NCBI GenBank assembly: GCA_041567315.1
Contig: JBFGCA010000008.1
Span: 3,657 to 67,656 of the forward strand
Direction of reading: 5' to 3'
DNA: 64,000 bases
Source of the DNA: JBFGCA01 sp041567315
GTDB lineage: Bacteria; Acidobacteriota; Thermoanaerobaculia; Multivoradales; JAHEKO01
Shown here: piece by piece, positions 1 through 8,483 of the stretch
Layout: each line of letters begins with the position of its first letter
How positions within the stretch are numbered: the first letter of the stretch is position 1
The notes under the pieces: model-generated
Seen by the model: only the letters and a program-made list of their open reading frames with translations
The model's database searches: none
What the model was told of the DNA's origin: nothing
Program-made: the position numbers and the translations under genes

Positions 1-338
1 TCGACGACCTCCGCGTAGCTGCCGGTCCCCACCAGGTCGAGCCGCTCGAGCGCCGCCCCCAGGCTCTCCAGGTGCGAGTGGGCGTCGATCAGCCCCGGCG
101 TGACCACCCGCCCGTCCAGCTCGATCACCCGGGTCTCGGGGCCGCGCCACTTCGCAGCCCCGGCGTCGTCCCCCAGGTAGACGATCCGCCCGTCGTTGAC
201 CGCAAGGCTGCCCTCGACCCGGCCCGGTTCGGCCACCGTGTAGAACACCCCCCCGCTCAACAGCAGGTCGGCAACGTCCGCGGCGTGTGACGGCGCGGCG
301 GGCACGAGCAGCAGGCCAAGGGCGATGAGAAGGCGCAT
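1..338 (-). CDS. Secreted YtcJ-like amidohydrolase, N-terminal fragment
   Basis: The reading frame starts at an ATG at 338 and is still open at the window edge, so only about 112 residues are visible. Residues 1-20 form a signal peptide (short basic start, a leucine/alanine run, then AHA/SHAAD). The mature part begins with a composite-domain beta sandwich (DLLLSGGVFYTVAEPGRVEG) and reaches the metal-binding motif TPGLIDAHSHL near residue 85, followed by LDLVGTGSYAEVV. This succession is typical of the amidohydrolase-3/YtcJ family, metal-dependent hydrolases acting on amides or related bonds; the substrate is not predictable. In this family the first motif is often DAHxH, as here. Being exported suggests a periplasmic role. 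The gene's 3' part lies outside the window. Confidence 0.85.
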   Translation of the reverse strand, partial: MRLLIALGLLLVPAAPSHAADVADLLLSGGVFYTVAEPGRVEGSLAVNDGRIVYLGDDAGAAKWRGPETRVIELDGRVVTPGLIDAHSHLESLGAALERLDLVGTGSYAEVV

Positions 339-836
339 GGTCGGCAGTGGCGTGGATGGCCACCTATTCTGCGGTGGTGGGCTGCAAATGCCAAGCCAGG
401 GGGCGAAACTGCCGGGCGGGGGGGCGGCAGGGTGTGGTGAGGGGTGGTTGGAGGGCCGAGGGCGGCGGGTCAGCTTGGAGGGTCGGTGCGAGGGGCCGGC
501 CGGGGCGGGGCCCGCCTGGGACCGGAGCCGGCCCTGAGGAACTCCGCGGGGGAGGGCCGGCTCCTCCTGTCCGCCTTAGCGCTGCACGGTCGGTTGATCC
601 TCGATCGCCTGCGCAAGCGCTTGGCTCCAGGCCCCTGTCGCACCCCGCCCCGGCCGGCCCACACCAGGGGTCGCGGCTGACCCGCCGTCCTCGGCGGGCG
701 CCCTGCGCCCGCCCAGCGAGAGGGAGAACAGAAAGCACCCGCGCCGCCGGCGCCACGCCAACCGTGCCGCGACCCTCGCGGACCGCCGGGCCGGCCGGAA
801 GCGTCGCCACGCTCCTACTGCCCGGCTGGGGAGGCT
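339..836. other. Intergenic region, no gene seen
   Basis: About 500 bases separate the start of the amidohydrolase from the stop codon of the giant DUF11 gene. All open frames here overlap one another on both strands and show no protein-like composition. A G-run-rich stretch lies at about 410-545 on the plus strand. No convincing promoter, terminator or repeat was recognised. Confidence 0.4.
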
Positions 837-3800
837 TTACGGAATCGTGACCAGGCCGACCTGGACGCCGTTGGCCGGGTCGATCAGGAAGACCCGGCGC
901 AGGCCGTCGGAGAGCCGGATGCCGAGCACCGCCAGCTCGCCGGCCGGCGTGCCGCCGAAGTTGGGCGCGATCTCGAGGTCGAGCGGCTGGAAGGCGGCGG
1001 GGAACAGCCGCCCGGCGATGAAGGAGCCGTCCGAGGCGTCCTTGATCGAGACCCGCACGTCACCGTCGGCCGGCCGCCAGCGCAGCACCGCCAGCTCGTC
1101 GGCCACCGGGCCGGCGTAGTGGCCGAGGGTCTCGAGATCGAGCGGCAGCCAGGCGAGCGGATGGCCGTAGAGCAGCTGGAGCGCGCCACTGGTGGCGTTG
1201 CGCACGAACACCCGCACCGCCCCGTCGCTGCCGCGCCGCCCGAGGATCGCCATCCGCGGCCCGCCGCCGTCGAAGTCGGGCACCACGGCCAGACCGCGCG
1301 GCTGGAAGGTGTGGGCGTTGTGGTACTGGGCCGCGGTGCCGCCGGTGGCGGCGTCCTTGGCGGAAACCAGCACCGCCCGGTCGGTGGCCCGCCGGCCGAT
1401 CATCGCCAGCTCCTGTGACGGTCCCTGACCGACGTCCGGCTGCGCCACCAGCCCGAGCGGGAAGAAGTCCTTCGGGTAGTTGAAGGCGGCCACGGTGGTG
1501 CCGGTGCTGCCCTCGACCACCTGCACCCGCGGCCGGCGGTCGGAGCTCCGCCAGCCCAGCACCGCCAGCTCGGCGGCCGCGGTCTCGGTGAAGCTGTCAA
1601 CGACCGCCAGGTGCAACGGCCGGAAGTCGGGGTTGAACGGATGGCTGCGCAACAGCATCCCCGACAGCGCGTCGCGCACGAACACCCGGACCGCGCCGTC
1701 GGATGGCCGCACCGCCAGGATGGCGAGCTCGGACGCCGGGGTGCCGGCGAAGTTGGGCATCACCGCCAGCGCCACCGCCTTGAAGTCGGGCTGGAAGGTA
1801 AGGGCGCGAATCAGGTCGCCGGTCTGGCCGTCGCGGACGACGATTCCCAGCGAGCCCGACTCCAGCACCGCCACCTCGGGGCTGCCGTTGCCGTTGACGT
1901 CGGGCACCATCTCGAGATCGACCAGCGCCAGGATCTGGGTGTCTTCGCTCGCCGCGTTGTTGGCGCCGTCGGGGTCGGGGGTGGCCGCCGAGACGCTGCC
2001 CTGGTTGGTGATCGTGCCGGCGACGGCCGGGTCCACGTAGACGTCGAAGCGGACCGGCAGCGAGCCGCCGGGCTGGATGTCCTCGAGCTCGCAGGTGAGC
2101 ATCCCGCCCGTCTCGATGCACATCGGCGATCCCGGCTCGACCGACACGAAGAACACTCCCGCCGGGAGCGTGTCCTCGAGCACGACGTCGACTGCCACGC
2201 CGGGACCGTTGTTGGTGACGGTCAGCACGTAGGTCTGCGGCTGGCCGGCCATCAGCGGATCGAAGACGTCGGTCTTGACCAGCTCGAGGTCGGCCTCGGC
2301 GACGATCTCGACCGCGTAGTCCTCGACCTCGCCGTCGGCCGCGAAGCCGGTGAAGCCGAGCCCGCCGCCGGTGTCGAATCGGAAGCGCGCGAAGGTGGTC
2401 CCCGGCGGGACGTCGGCCGGCACCGCGACGCTCAGCGAGTTGACGCCGGCCGCCAGCGCCTGGTCGGTGAACACCTGGTCGCCCGCGTCGCCCCAGTCGC
2501 CGTTGGCGTTCCAGTCGATCCAGGCGTTGAGCAGACCCGCCACCGAGGCGGTCACCTCGACGGTCGCCGTCGTGCCGGTGGTCAGCGGATCGACGAAGGC
2601 GACCCCGTCCTCGTCGTCGAGGTCGGCCAGGTCGTCGCCGTCGGCGGCCGGGGTCGGCTGGCCGTCGATCTCGGCGTCGATGAGGGCACCGAGGTGCACC
2701 CCGCCGACGTCCACGTGCCGCGCCCCGTCGTCGGCAAACAGCGTCGGGTAGTCGGGCAGCGGCGCGTCGCCGAAGTCGAGGGTGAGCGGCGTGGTGTCGG
2801 TGCCCTGGTTGTCGGCCGGGTTCGGATCGGCGCCGTTGGCGCCGTCGTCGGCCACCGAAGCGGTGTTGGTGATCTCGAAGACCCCCGGCGTCACCGGGTT
2901 GTCCACCGTCACCGCGAAGGTCACCGAGGCGGTGCCGGCGCCGCCGCCCGCCAGCTCGCCCGGCACCATGTGCACGCAGACCGTCCCCGCCGGCGCGCCG
3001 TCGGCGCAGGACCAGACGCCGGCGCCGCCCGAGGCCGCCTCGTTGAAGGTGGTCTCGGCCGGCACTTCGTCGCTGATCTCGACGCCGGTGGCGCCCTGGC
3101 TGCCGTTGTTGACCACCTCGAGCGCGTAGGCGACGACGCCGCCCGGGAAGCTGGTGACGCCGCCGTCGTCCTTGGTGATGGCGAGGTCGGGCGCGGCCGC
3201 GACGTTGGTCGTCTCGCTAGTCGAGTCGTCGCCGGTGTTGACCAGCGGCGTGGTGGCGGTAACGCTCGCCTGGTTGACGATCGAGTCCACTCCGCCGGCC
3301 AGCACGGCGTCCACCGTCACCGTCACCGTGAACTGCCCGGTCGCGCCGGCGACGACCGTTCCCAGCGTGCAGGTCGGCACCCCGATGGGGTCCTCCGCGC
3401 AACCCGAGGTCGAATCGAGCGTCACCTCGGCCGGCAGGGTGTCGCTGACCACCACGCCCTGGGCGTCCGACGGCCCGAGGTTCTGCACCGCAACGGTGTA
3501 GACCAGGGTGCCGCCGGCGACCACCGGGTCGACGTCGTCGGACTTGGTGATCACCAGGTCGGCCTCCGCCAGCACCGTCGTGCCTTGGGTCGTCGAGTTG
3601 TTGGCCGAGTTGGGGTCGATCGTCGACGAAGCGACGCTCGCCTGGTTGGTGATGACCCCCAGCGTCCCCGAGTCGACGGTCACGTTGATGGCGTACTGGA
3701 CCGGCACGCCCACCGCGACGTTCCCCAGGTTGCAGGCCGGCACCCCGGCCGGGTCGTTCATGCAGCCGACGGTCGAGACGAAGGTGACGCCCGCCGGCAG

Positions 3801-6542
3801 CGTGTCGGTCACCACCACGTTCTGCGCCGGTGACGGCCCGGCGTTCATCACCGTCACCGTGTAGCTCAGGGCGGTGCCGGCGATCACCGGGTCGGGCGAG
3901 TCGCTCTTGGCGATCGACAGATCGGCCGCCGGCTGGACGGCCGGCGTCGGGTAGTCCTCCACCTCGCCGTCGAGCGCCCGGCCGGTGGGCGCCAGCCCGC
4001 CGCCCGAGTCGAGGCGGAAACGCGCGAACGTCGTGCTGGTGACCGCGGTGGCCGGCACCGTGAAGTTCACCGTCTGCGCGCCGGCGACCACCGCCAGATC
4101 GGTGGCGATCTGCTCGGCCGGGCTCTCCCAGACGCCGTTCAAGTTCCAGTCGATCCAGGCGTTCAAGAGGCCCGCCGCCGCGGCGGTCACCTCCACCGTC
4201 GCCGGCTGCCCCAGCACCAGGGCGCTGGTGAAGACGACGCCGTTCTCGTCGTCGTTGCCGTCGACGTCGTCGCCGTCCGCCGTCGCCGCAGGCTGGCCGT
4301 CGGCCTCGACGTCGGGCTCGTCGCCAACCGGACCGAGGAAGAGCGTCGCGCCGCCCGCCGGCACGACGTGCCGCGCGCCGTCGTTGGCCAGCAGCGTCGG
4401 GTACTCGCCCGGGGTGGCCACCAGCGGGTCGGGGGCGTCGCCGTAGTCGGCGCTCTTGTAGTCGATCCCCTGGCTGGCCTGGTTGTCGGTCAGGTCCGGG
4501 TCGGTCTGGTCGAGGGCCGTGACCTCGGCGGTGTTGGTGATGAAGCCGTCGTAGCGGAGGACCTCCGAAGCAACTCCGAGGCTGGTGACGTAGAGGTTTC
4601 CGTCGGGGCCGAACCACAGGTAGTTCGGATTGGACAGCCCGCCACTGGCAGCGGGAACGAATGCGTCGATGAAGGCACCCGTGGATCCGTCGTAGCGCAA
4701 GACCTCCAAGGTCAGGAAGCTGGCCACGTAGAGATTGTCGTCTGGGCCGAAGTACAGGCCGACCGGGATGTCCAGCCCACCGCTGCCGGCGGCAACGAAA
4801 GCGTCGATGAACGCTCCCGTGGTGCCGTCGTATCGCAACACCTGGTCGGTGGCCTGACTGGTCACATAGAGGTGGCCGTCGAGGCCGAACGCCGGGTCGC
4901 CGGGTTGGCTGAGACCCCCGCTGCCGGTGCTCACGAAGGCGTCGATGAAGGCACCCGTCGCGCCGTCGTAGCGCAACACCTCGTCCGTGCCGATGCTGGC
5001 GAGGTAGAGATGCCGGTCGGGACCGAAGGTCAGACCTTCGGGGGTGATCAGCCCGCCGCTGCCAGCGGAGACGAAGGCGTCGATAAACGCCCCCGTCGTG
5101 CCGTCGTAGCGCAACACCTCGTTCGTGGACCGGCTGGAGACGTAGAGGTTACCGTCAGGGCCGAACACGAGGTCCCGCGGCCGATCCAGGCCGCCGCTGG
5201 CGGCGCTCACGAACACGTCGATGAACGCCCCGGTCGTGCCGTCGTAGCGCAGCACCTGGTCGGTGCCGTCGCTGGCGACGTAGAGATTGCCGTCGGGACC
5301 AAATGTCAGGCCTTCGGGGGTGGTCAACCCGCCGCTTCCCGCGCTCACGAAGTCGTCGATGAACGCCCCCGTGCCGCCCGGATCCCCCACCCCGGGATTG
5401 ACCGTCGCGGTGATCTCGAGCGTCGCCATCGCGCCGACCGCCAGCGTCGTCATCCCGAAGTCCCAGACCCCGGTCAGGTCGTCGTAGGTCCCCTGGCTGG
5501 GGTTGTCGGAGACGTAGTCGAGGCCGGAGGGCAGCAGGTCGGTGATCTCGACGCCGGTGGCCGGCGACGGGCCGTCGTTGGTCACCTTGACGGTGAAGGT
5601 GACGGTCTCGCCGATGATCGGCATGAGCTGGTCGACCGACTTCTCGACCACCAGATCCGAGTCGGTGAGCACCGGCGTGGTGTCGTTGGCGGTGTTGTCG
5701 GCCGGGTTGGCCTCCTCGCCGGAGACGTCGGCGATCGTCGCCGTGTTGTCGAGCTCGGTCTGCCCGGCCGGGAAGGGATCGTCGACGTCGACCGCGAAGT
5801 CGACCGTCAGGCCGCCCACCCCGACGCCGATCGCGCCGGCCGCGTGGGTGCAGACCGTGCCGCCCGGGGCGCCGTCGGCGCACGACCAGACGCCCGCCCC
5901 GCCGCTCGCCGCCTCGTTGAAGGTCGAGCCGATGGGGACCGTCTCGGTGATGGTCACCGCGCCGGCGTCCTGGGTGGCGCCAGCGCCGTCGTTGCCGAAG
6001 GTGACCGTGTAGGTCACGGTGTCGCCCGGCATGGCGACGAAGCCGCCGTCGTCCTTGGCGATCGTGAGGTCGGGCGAGGCCGTGACGTCGGTCACCGTCG
6101 GATCGGCGCCGCCGCCGACGTCCGGGTCGTCGGTCAGCACGGTCGTGAAGTTGCCGGCCACCGAGCCCTGGTTGAAGACCTGCTCCACGCCGGCCGCCAC
6201 CGGGCTGTCCACCGTCGCCTGGAAGGTGATCGTCAGCGTCTTGCCGGGCGGCAGCTCGCCGACGTTGAGCGAGACGTCCTGGGCCCGGAGACCGGCGGCG
6301 CCGGCGGCGGCCAGCGCCAGGACGACGAGCAGTAGCTTGCCGGTGCTAGCAGCCCGTGGTGCAAGTCCACCGGCCCGTCTGGCGGCGGGGCGAGGCCGTC
6401 TGCGGCGTTGCCGCTCCTCGACAATGGCTCGGCATTGCCTGCGTCGCGGCGCCTGGCATCCGGCCCCGCCGCGCTCGCCAGCCCACCCAGCGGACTTACA
6501 CCACGGGCTGCTAGGGGCTTTGGCGTGGTCCCGGCGGGTCAT
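837..6542 (-). CDS. Giant secreted DUF11/GEVED/beta-propeller protein with disrupted signal peptide
   Basis: From ATG 6542 the product is 1,901 residues. After the N-terminal region comes a hydrophobic signal core (KLLLVVLALAAAGAAGL, ending at LRAQ). Then follow several DUF11 repeats (DLTIAKDDGG, DLVVEKSVDQ, DLSIAKSDSPDP and others), two GEVED domains (each with DYGDAPDP/DFGDAPLP, a WIDWN core and DGEVEDY), a six-repeat propeller inserted in one DUF11 domain, and seven C-terminal repeats of about 50 residues (ELAVLGxRxSDGxxRVFV) that look like a seven-bladed FG-GAP/VCBS propeller. It is likely a surface or secreted structural/adhesive protein. The start is uncertain. Between the ATG and the signal core lie 57 arginine-rich residues encoded by a palindromic repeat (6346-6514), and no other ATG/GTG/TTG lies between repeat and core. 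The frame stays open upstream to 7412, but that part overlaps other genes and is not coding. Confidence 0.8.
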   Translation of the reverse strand: MTRRDHAKAPSSPWCKSAGWAGERGGAGCQAPRRRQCRAIVEERQRRRRPRPAARRAGGLAPRAASTGKLLLVVLALAAAGAAGLRAQDVSLNVGELPPGKTLTITFQATVDSPVAAGVEQVFNQGSVAGNFTTVLTDDPDVGGGADPTVTDVTASPDLTIAKDDGGFVAMPGDTVTYTVTFGNDGAGATQDAGAVTITETVPIGSTFNEAASGGAGVWSCADGAPGGTVCTHAAGAIGVGVGGLTVDFAVDVDDPFPAGQTELDNTATIADVSGEEANPADNTANDTTPVLTDSDLVVEKSVDQLMPIIGETVTFTVKVTNDGPSPATGVEITDLLPSGLDYVSDNPSQGTYDDLTGVWDFGMTTLAVGAMATLEITATVNPGVGDPGGTGAFIDDFVSAGSGGLTTPEGLTFGPDGNLYVASDGTDQVLRYDGTTGAFIDVFVSAASGGLDRPRDLVFGPDGNLYVSSRSTNEVLRYDGTTGAFIDAFVSAGSGGLITPEGLTFGPDRHLYLASIGTDEVLRYDGATGAFIDAFVSTGSGGLSQPGDPAFGLDGHLYVTSQATDQVLRYDGTTGAFIDAFVAAGSGGLDIPVGLYFGPDDNLYVASFLTLEVLRYDGSTGAFIDAFVPAASGGLSNPNYLWFGPDGNLYVTSLGVASEVLRYDGFITNTAEVTALDQTDPDLTDNQASQGIDYKSADYGDAPDPLVATPGEYPTLLANDGARHVVPAGGATLFLGPVGDEPDVEADGQPAATADGDDVDGNDDENGVVFTSALVLGQPATVEVTAAAAGLLNAWIDWNLNGVWESPAEQIATDLAVVAGAQTVNFTVPATAVTSTTFARFRLDSGGGLAPTGRALDGEVEDYPTPAVQPAADLSIAKSDSPDPVIAGTALSYTVTVMNAGPSPAQNVVVTDTLPAGVTFVSTVGCMNDPAGVPACNLGNVAVGVPVQYAINVTVDSGTLGVITNQASVASSTIDPNSANNSTTQGTTVLAEADLVITKSDDVDPVVAGGTLVYTVAVQNLGPSDAQGVVVSDTLPAEVTLDSTSGCAEDPIGVPTCTLGTVVAGATGQFTVTVTVDAVLAGGVDSIVNQASVTATTPLVNTGDDSTSETTNVAAAPDLAITKDDGGVTSFPGGVVAYALEVVNNGSQGATGVEISDEVPAETTFNEAASGGAGVWSCADGAPAGTVCVHMVPGELAGGGAGTASVTFAVTVDNPVTPGVFEITNTASVADDGANGADPNPADNQGTDTTPLTLDFGDAPLPDYPTLFADDGARHVDVGGVHLGALIDAEIDGQPTPAADGDDLADLDDEDGVAFVDPLTTGTTATVEVTASVAGLLNAWIDWNANGDWGDAGDQVFTDQALAAGVNSLSVAVPADVPPGTTFARFRFDTGGGLGFTGFAADGEVEDYAVEIVAEADLELVKTDVFDPLMAGQPQTYVLTVTNNGPGVAVDVVLEDTLPAGVFFVSVEPGSPMCIETGGMLTCELEDIQPGGSLPVRFDVYVDPAVAGTITNQGSVSAATPDPDGANNAASEDTQILALVDLEMVPDVNGNGSPEVAVLESGSLGIVVRDGQTGDLIRALTFQPDFKAVALAVMPNFAGTPASELAILAVRPSDGAVRVFVRDALSGMLLRSHPFNPDFRPLHLAVVDSFTETAAAELAVLGWRSSDRRPRVQVVEGSTGTTVAAFNYPKDFFPLGLVAQPDVGQGPSQELAMIGRRATDRAVLVSAKDAATGGTAAQYHNAHTFQPRGLAVVPDFDGGGPRMAILGRRGSDGAVRVFVRNATSGALQLLYGHPLAWLPLDLETLGHYAGPVADELAVLRWRPADGDVRVSIKDASDGSFIAGRLFPAAFQPLDLEIAPNFGGTPAGELAVLGIRLSDGLRRVFLIDPANGVQVGLVTIP
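4545..5372 (-). repeat. Six tandem 46-residue propeller repeats inserted in a DUF11 domain
   Basis: Six in-frame repeats of about 138 bp encode TGAFIDxFVSAxSGGL...FGPDGNLYVxS...VLRYDG units, resembling NHL/Vgb-type blades. The array sits between NPGVGDPGG and FITNTAEVTAL, which together would make one continuous DUF11 domain. The repeats are visibly less GC-biased than the flanking sequence. Confidence 0.85.
6346..6514 (-). repeat. Complete BIME-like palindromic element (copy A)
   Basis: The element is 169 bp and bounded by 23-bp inverted ends that differ at one base. Each end begins CTAGCAGCCCGTGGTG and continues with AAGTCC. Each end leads into a GC-rich imperfect hairpin arm (CTGGCGGCGGGG on one side, CTGGCGAGCGCGG on the other). 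A central block of about 80 bp contains GCAATGCCGAGCCATTG and recurs at 63893-64000. Here the element lies inside the open frame of the DUF11 protein, between its ATG and its signal-peptide core. No transposase is encoded. Confidence 0.85.
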
Positions 6543-6691
6543 GGCACGGACGACAGGCCCCCCGCGGGGGTCGCGTAGGGTCGCCCGCCAGGCACCTGCC
6601 CCGGCCGCCCCGTCAGGCCTGTTTGCGGCTTTGCCGACGCCGCGGATCCTACCCGGGCCGCGGCCCCCGCCGCAAGCGCGCTGCAGGCGCG

Positions 6692-6961
6692 CTACAGCCG
6701 TACGAAGAGCCGCCGGTACCAGGGCACGCCCTGCTCCCTGAGGTGGGCGCGCACCTCGCGCAGGTGCTCCTTGTCGTGCTGGCGGGCCAGCTTCTGGAGG
6801 AAGGCGGTGCCCTCGCTCTCGTGGCAGACCTTGTACTTCTTGCCGCTGCCGCACGGGCAGGGCTCGTTGCGACCCACCTTGGCGACGTGACGCGGCGCCG
6901 GCGCCCCCGAAAAGCCGGGCCAGACCACCTTCGAGTACATCTTGCGTCCGCGCGTCGCCAT
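6692..6961 (-). CDS. Small SEC-C motif protein
   Basis: An 89-residue protein starting at ATG 6961, preceded by a strong purine-rich ribosome site (AGGAGAGGAGG, 7-8 nt upstream). Its centre holds a canonical SEC-C zinc-binding motif, EPCPCGSGKKYKVCH, at about residues 33-47. The same motif ends SecA and many small stand-alone proteins. The rest is basic, with a helical C-terminus rich in His/Arg/Glu (LARQHDKEHLREVRAHLREQG). SEC-C modules bind zinc and are linked to SecB/ribosome or nucleic-acid contacts in SecA; the function of the stand-alone version is unknown. It lies just upstream of the giant secreted DUF11 protein on the same strand, separated by about 150 bp. Confidence 0.85.
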   Translation of the reverse strand: MATRGRKMYSKVVWPGFSGAPAPRHVAKVGRNEPCPCGSGKKYKVCHESEGTAFLQKLARQHDKEHLREVRAHLREQGVPWYRRLFVRL

Positions 6962-7097
6962 CGAGCCGCCTCCTCTCCTGAGGACCCGATTGTACCGCCG
7001 CGGCGGCCTGCACCGGGCCGACCTGCGCGCCCCCGTCTTGACCGGCCGCGGGCGGCGAGAGAAGATCGCCACCGTGCCGCCGGCGCCTCGCGAGCCG

Positions 7098-7400
7098 ATG
7101 CCCTCCGCAGACGATCTCAGGCTCGAGACCTTCCAGCCCCATCTCGGCGAGACCTTCCGCCTGCGGCTCGAGGGCCTCCAGCCGCTCGCCCTCGAGCTGG
7201 TCGAGGCGCGGGGCGAGGGCGGGGACTCCGACAGCCGCGAGCCGTTCTCGCTGCTCTTCCTCGGACCGCCCGAGCCGGTGCTCGACCAGATGATCCGGCG
7301 GCTCGATCACGACCGGTTGGGCACGCTCCATCTCTTCCTCGTCCCGCTGGGGCCCGACCGCGAGCGGCAGGGCGTCCTCTACGAAGCGGTCTTCAGCTAG
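7098..7400 (+). CDS. DUF6916-family protein
   Basis: This 100-residue protein begins MPSADDLRLETFQPHLGETF and ends LGTLHLFLVPLGP...YEAVFS. I recognise this pattern as the DUF6916 family, small predicted beta-rich proteins often found beside phage-tail-collar (MdpB-type) proteins, as here. It faces the GNAT gene and the two genes overlap tail-to-tail by 4 bp within a shared CTAG. The ATG at 7098 was chosen because the conserved family block starts immediately after it. The open frame continues upstream to 6942, but that stretch overlaps the SEC-C gene's 5' end. Function unknown. Confidence 0.75.
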   Translation: MPSADDLRLETFQPHLGETFRLRLEGLQPLALELVEARGEGGDSDSREPFSLLFLGPPEPVLDQMIRRLDHDRLGTLHLFLVPLGPDRERQGVLYEAVFS

Positions 7401-7909
7401 CTGGGGCGCCACTCCATCAGGTAGTAGATCCCCTGCTCCTCGAGCGGCTCGAAGCCGAGGCGCGCGTAGAGGCGCAGGGCCGGGTTGTTCCTCTCGACGT
7501 GGATGCGCAGCGGCTTGCCGGCCGCCCCGGCCTCCTCCTGGAGGTCGCGCAGGATGGCGCCTCCGATGCCGGCGCCCCGGGAGCCGGGAACCAGCGCGAT
7601 GTCGATCAACCGGTGCTCGTCCGGCCGGCGGTCCAGGTAGAGCCGCCCGATCGGCCGCTCCCGCCGCTCGATCACCAGGTAGTCGGCGTCGGGAAAATGC
7701 TCCTGGTAGTAGCGGTGCTGGGCGTCGAACTGGAAGCGCAGGAACGACTCCTTCTGCTCGTCGCTCCAGGGCACCGGCGCCAGCTCCTCCTCGCGGGTCG
7801 AGGCATAGAGCCGGTAGAGGAACTCCAGGTCGCCGGCGGCCAGCGGCCGGAAGCTGACGGCGGTCGCCGGTGGCGCCGTGGTATCGATCACCCGCACCGT
7901 CCTGGGCAC
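7397..7909 (-). CDS. GNAT-family N-acetyltransferase
   Basis: A 170-residue GNAT protein. It starts at GTG 7909, and an alternative internal start cannot be excluded. The order is N-terminal TAVSFRPLAAGDLEFLYRLY, then beta strands with DYLVIERRERPIGRLYLD. The acetyl-CoA pyrophosphate loop is SRGAGIGGAILRDL at about residues 111-124. Then come the V/N motif RIHVERNNPALRLYARLGFEP and a C-terminal YYLMEW strand. All core GNAT elements are intact. It is the last gene of the run starting with the beta-helix gene at 13999 and follows the first collar gene by 42 bp. The acceptor substrate is unknown. Its constant company with collar proteins and DUF6916 suggests it modifies one of them, which is inference. 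Confidence 0.85.
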   Translation of the reverse strand: MPRTVRVIDTTAPPATAVSFRPLAAGDLEFLYRLYASTREEELAPVPWSDEQKESFLRFQFDAQHRYYQEHFPDADYLVIERRERPIGRLYLDRRPDEHRLIDIALVPGSRGAGIGGAILRDLQEEAGAAGKPLRIHVERNNPALRLYARLGFEPLEEQGIYYLMEWRPS

Positions 7910-7951
7910 CGCATCGAGCTCGCGCTCGCTTGCGCCACGCGCCCCGTCAAC

Positions 7952-8470
7952 CTAGCTCCGCGACGGGTAGAGCCCGACCAGGGCGATGATGAAGTTCATC
8001 ACCAGGAAGGGCTGCACGTTGTTGTGGGCCTGGGTGCCGCCGGCGTTGGTCACCATCTGCGGCGACATGTCGACCAGCGACTGCGAGGTCAGATACGGGT
8101 TCGCTCCCACCGTCCGGGCGAAGGTGTTGCTGGCGGGCCCGGACGAGTTGCCCGGCAGCGGCAGGCAGCGCAGCGTGTGCGTGTGGTTGGCCATCTGCGC
8201 CTCGGTCAGCGTCACGGTTTCGGTACCGCCCTTCTGTCCCAGCCGGCGCGCGGTGAGGCCCGGGCCGCGGCCCGGGTGCATCGGCGCCCGGCCCTTGAGG
8301 TTGGGCAGCGCGGTGGTGGTCCGTCCGTCCCCGCCGTAGGTCGTGCCGATCAGCGAGAAGAGGGCCGTGTTCTGCGCGATGGGCAGCAGCTGGCCGTTGC
8401 AGAAGGCCCAGCCGCGCGGCGCGAAGTTGCCCGCGAAGATCCGGATCTCGGCAAGAAAAGGCTCTGACAT
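7952..8470 (-). CDS. Phage-tail-collar (MdpB-type) protein, paralogue 1
   Basis: This 172-residue protein starts MSEPFLAEIRIFAGNFAPRG and contains the collar-domain core WAFCNGQLLPI, TTYGGDGRTTTALPNLKGRA, HPGRGPG and a C-terminal PFLVMNFIIALVGLYPSRS. The family includes phage tail-fibre collar domains and the bacterial microcystin-dependent protein MdpB. The variable region lies between residues of about 85 and 145. An AGAGGGGGAG-type ribosome site precedes the ATG at 8470. It is the third of three tandem paralogues, 13 bp after the second. There are no phage head, terminase or sheath genes nearby, so this is a chromosomal collar module, not a prophage. Confidence 0.88.
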   Translation of the reverse strand: MSEPFLAEIRIFAGNFAPRGWAFCNGQLLPIAQNTALFSLIGTTYGGDGRTTTALPNLKGRAPMHPGRGPGLTARRLGQKGGTETVTLTEAQMANHTHTLRCLPLPGNSSGPASNTFARTVGANPYLTSQSLVDMSPQMVTNAGGTQAHNNVQPFLVMNFIIALVGLYPSRS

Positions 8471-8483
8471 GGCGACTCCCCCT

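Noticed and set aside
1611..3833. Long plus-strand open frame opposite the DUF11 gene
   Set aside because: Arg/Gly/His-rich translation without domains; a by-product of GC-rich DNA opposite a repetitive real gene.
6421..6520. Repeated peptide MARHCLRRGAW...HHGLLG in several frames
   Set aside because: It is the translation of the palindromic repeat family, not a protein family.
6543..7412. Upstream in-frame extension of the DUF11 protein
   Set aside because: It overlaps the SEC-C and DUF6916 genes and has low-complexity Arg/Gly/Ala composition.
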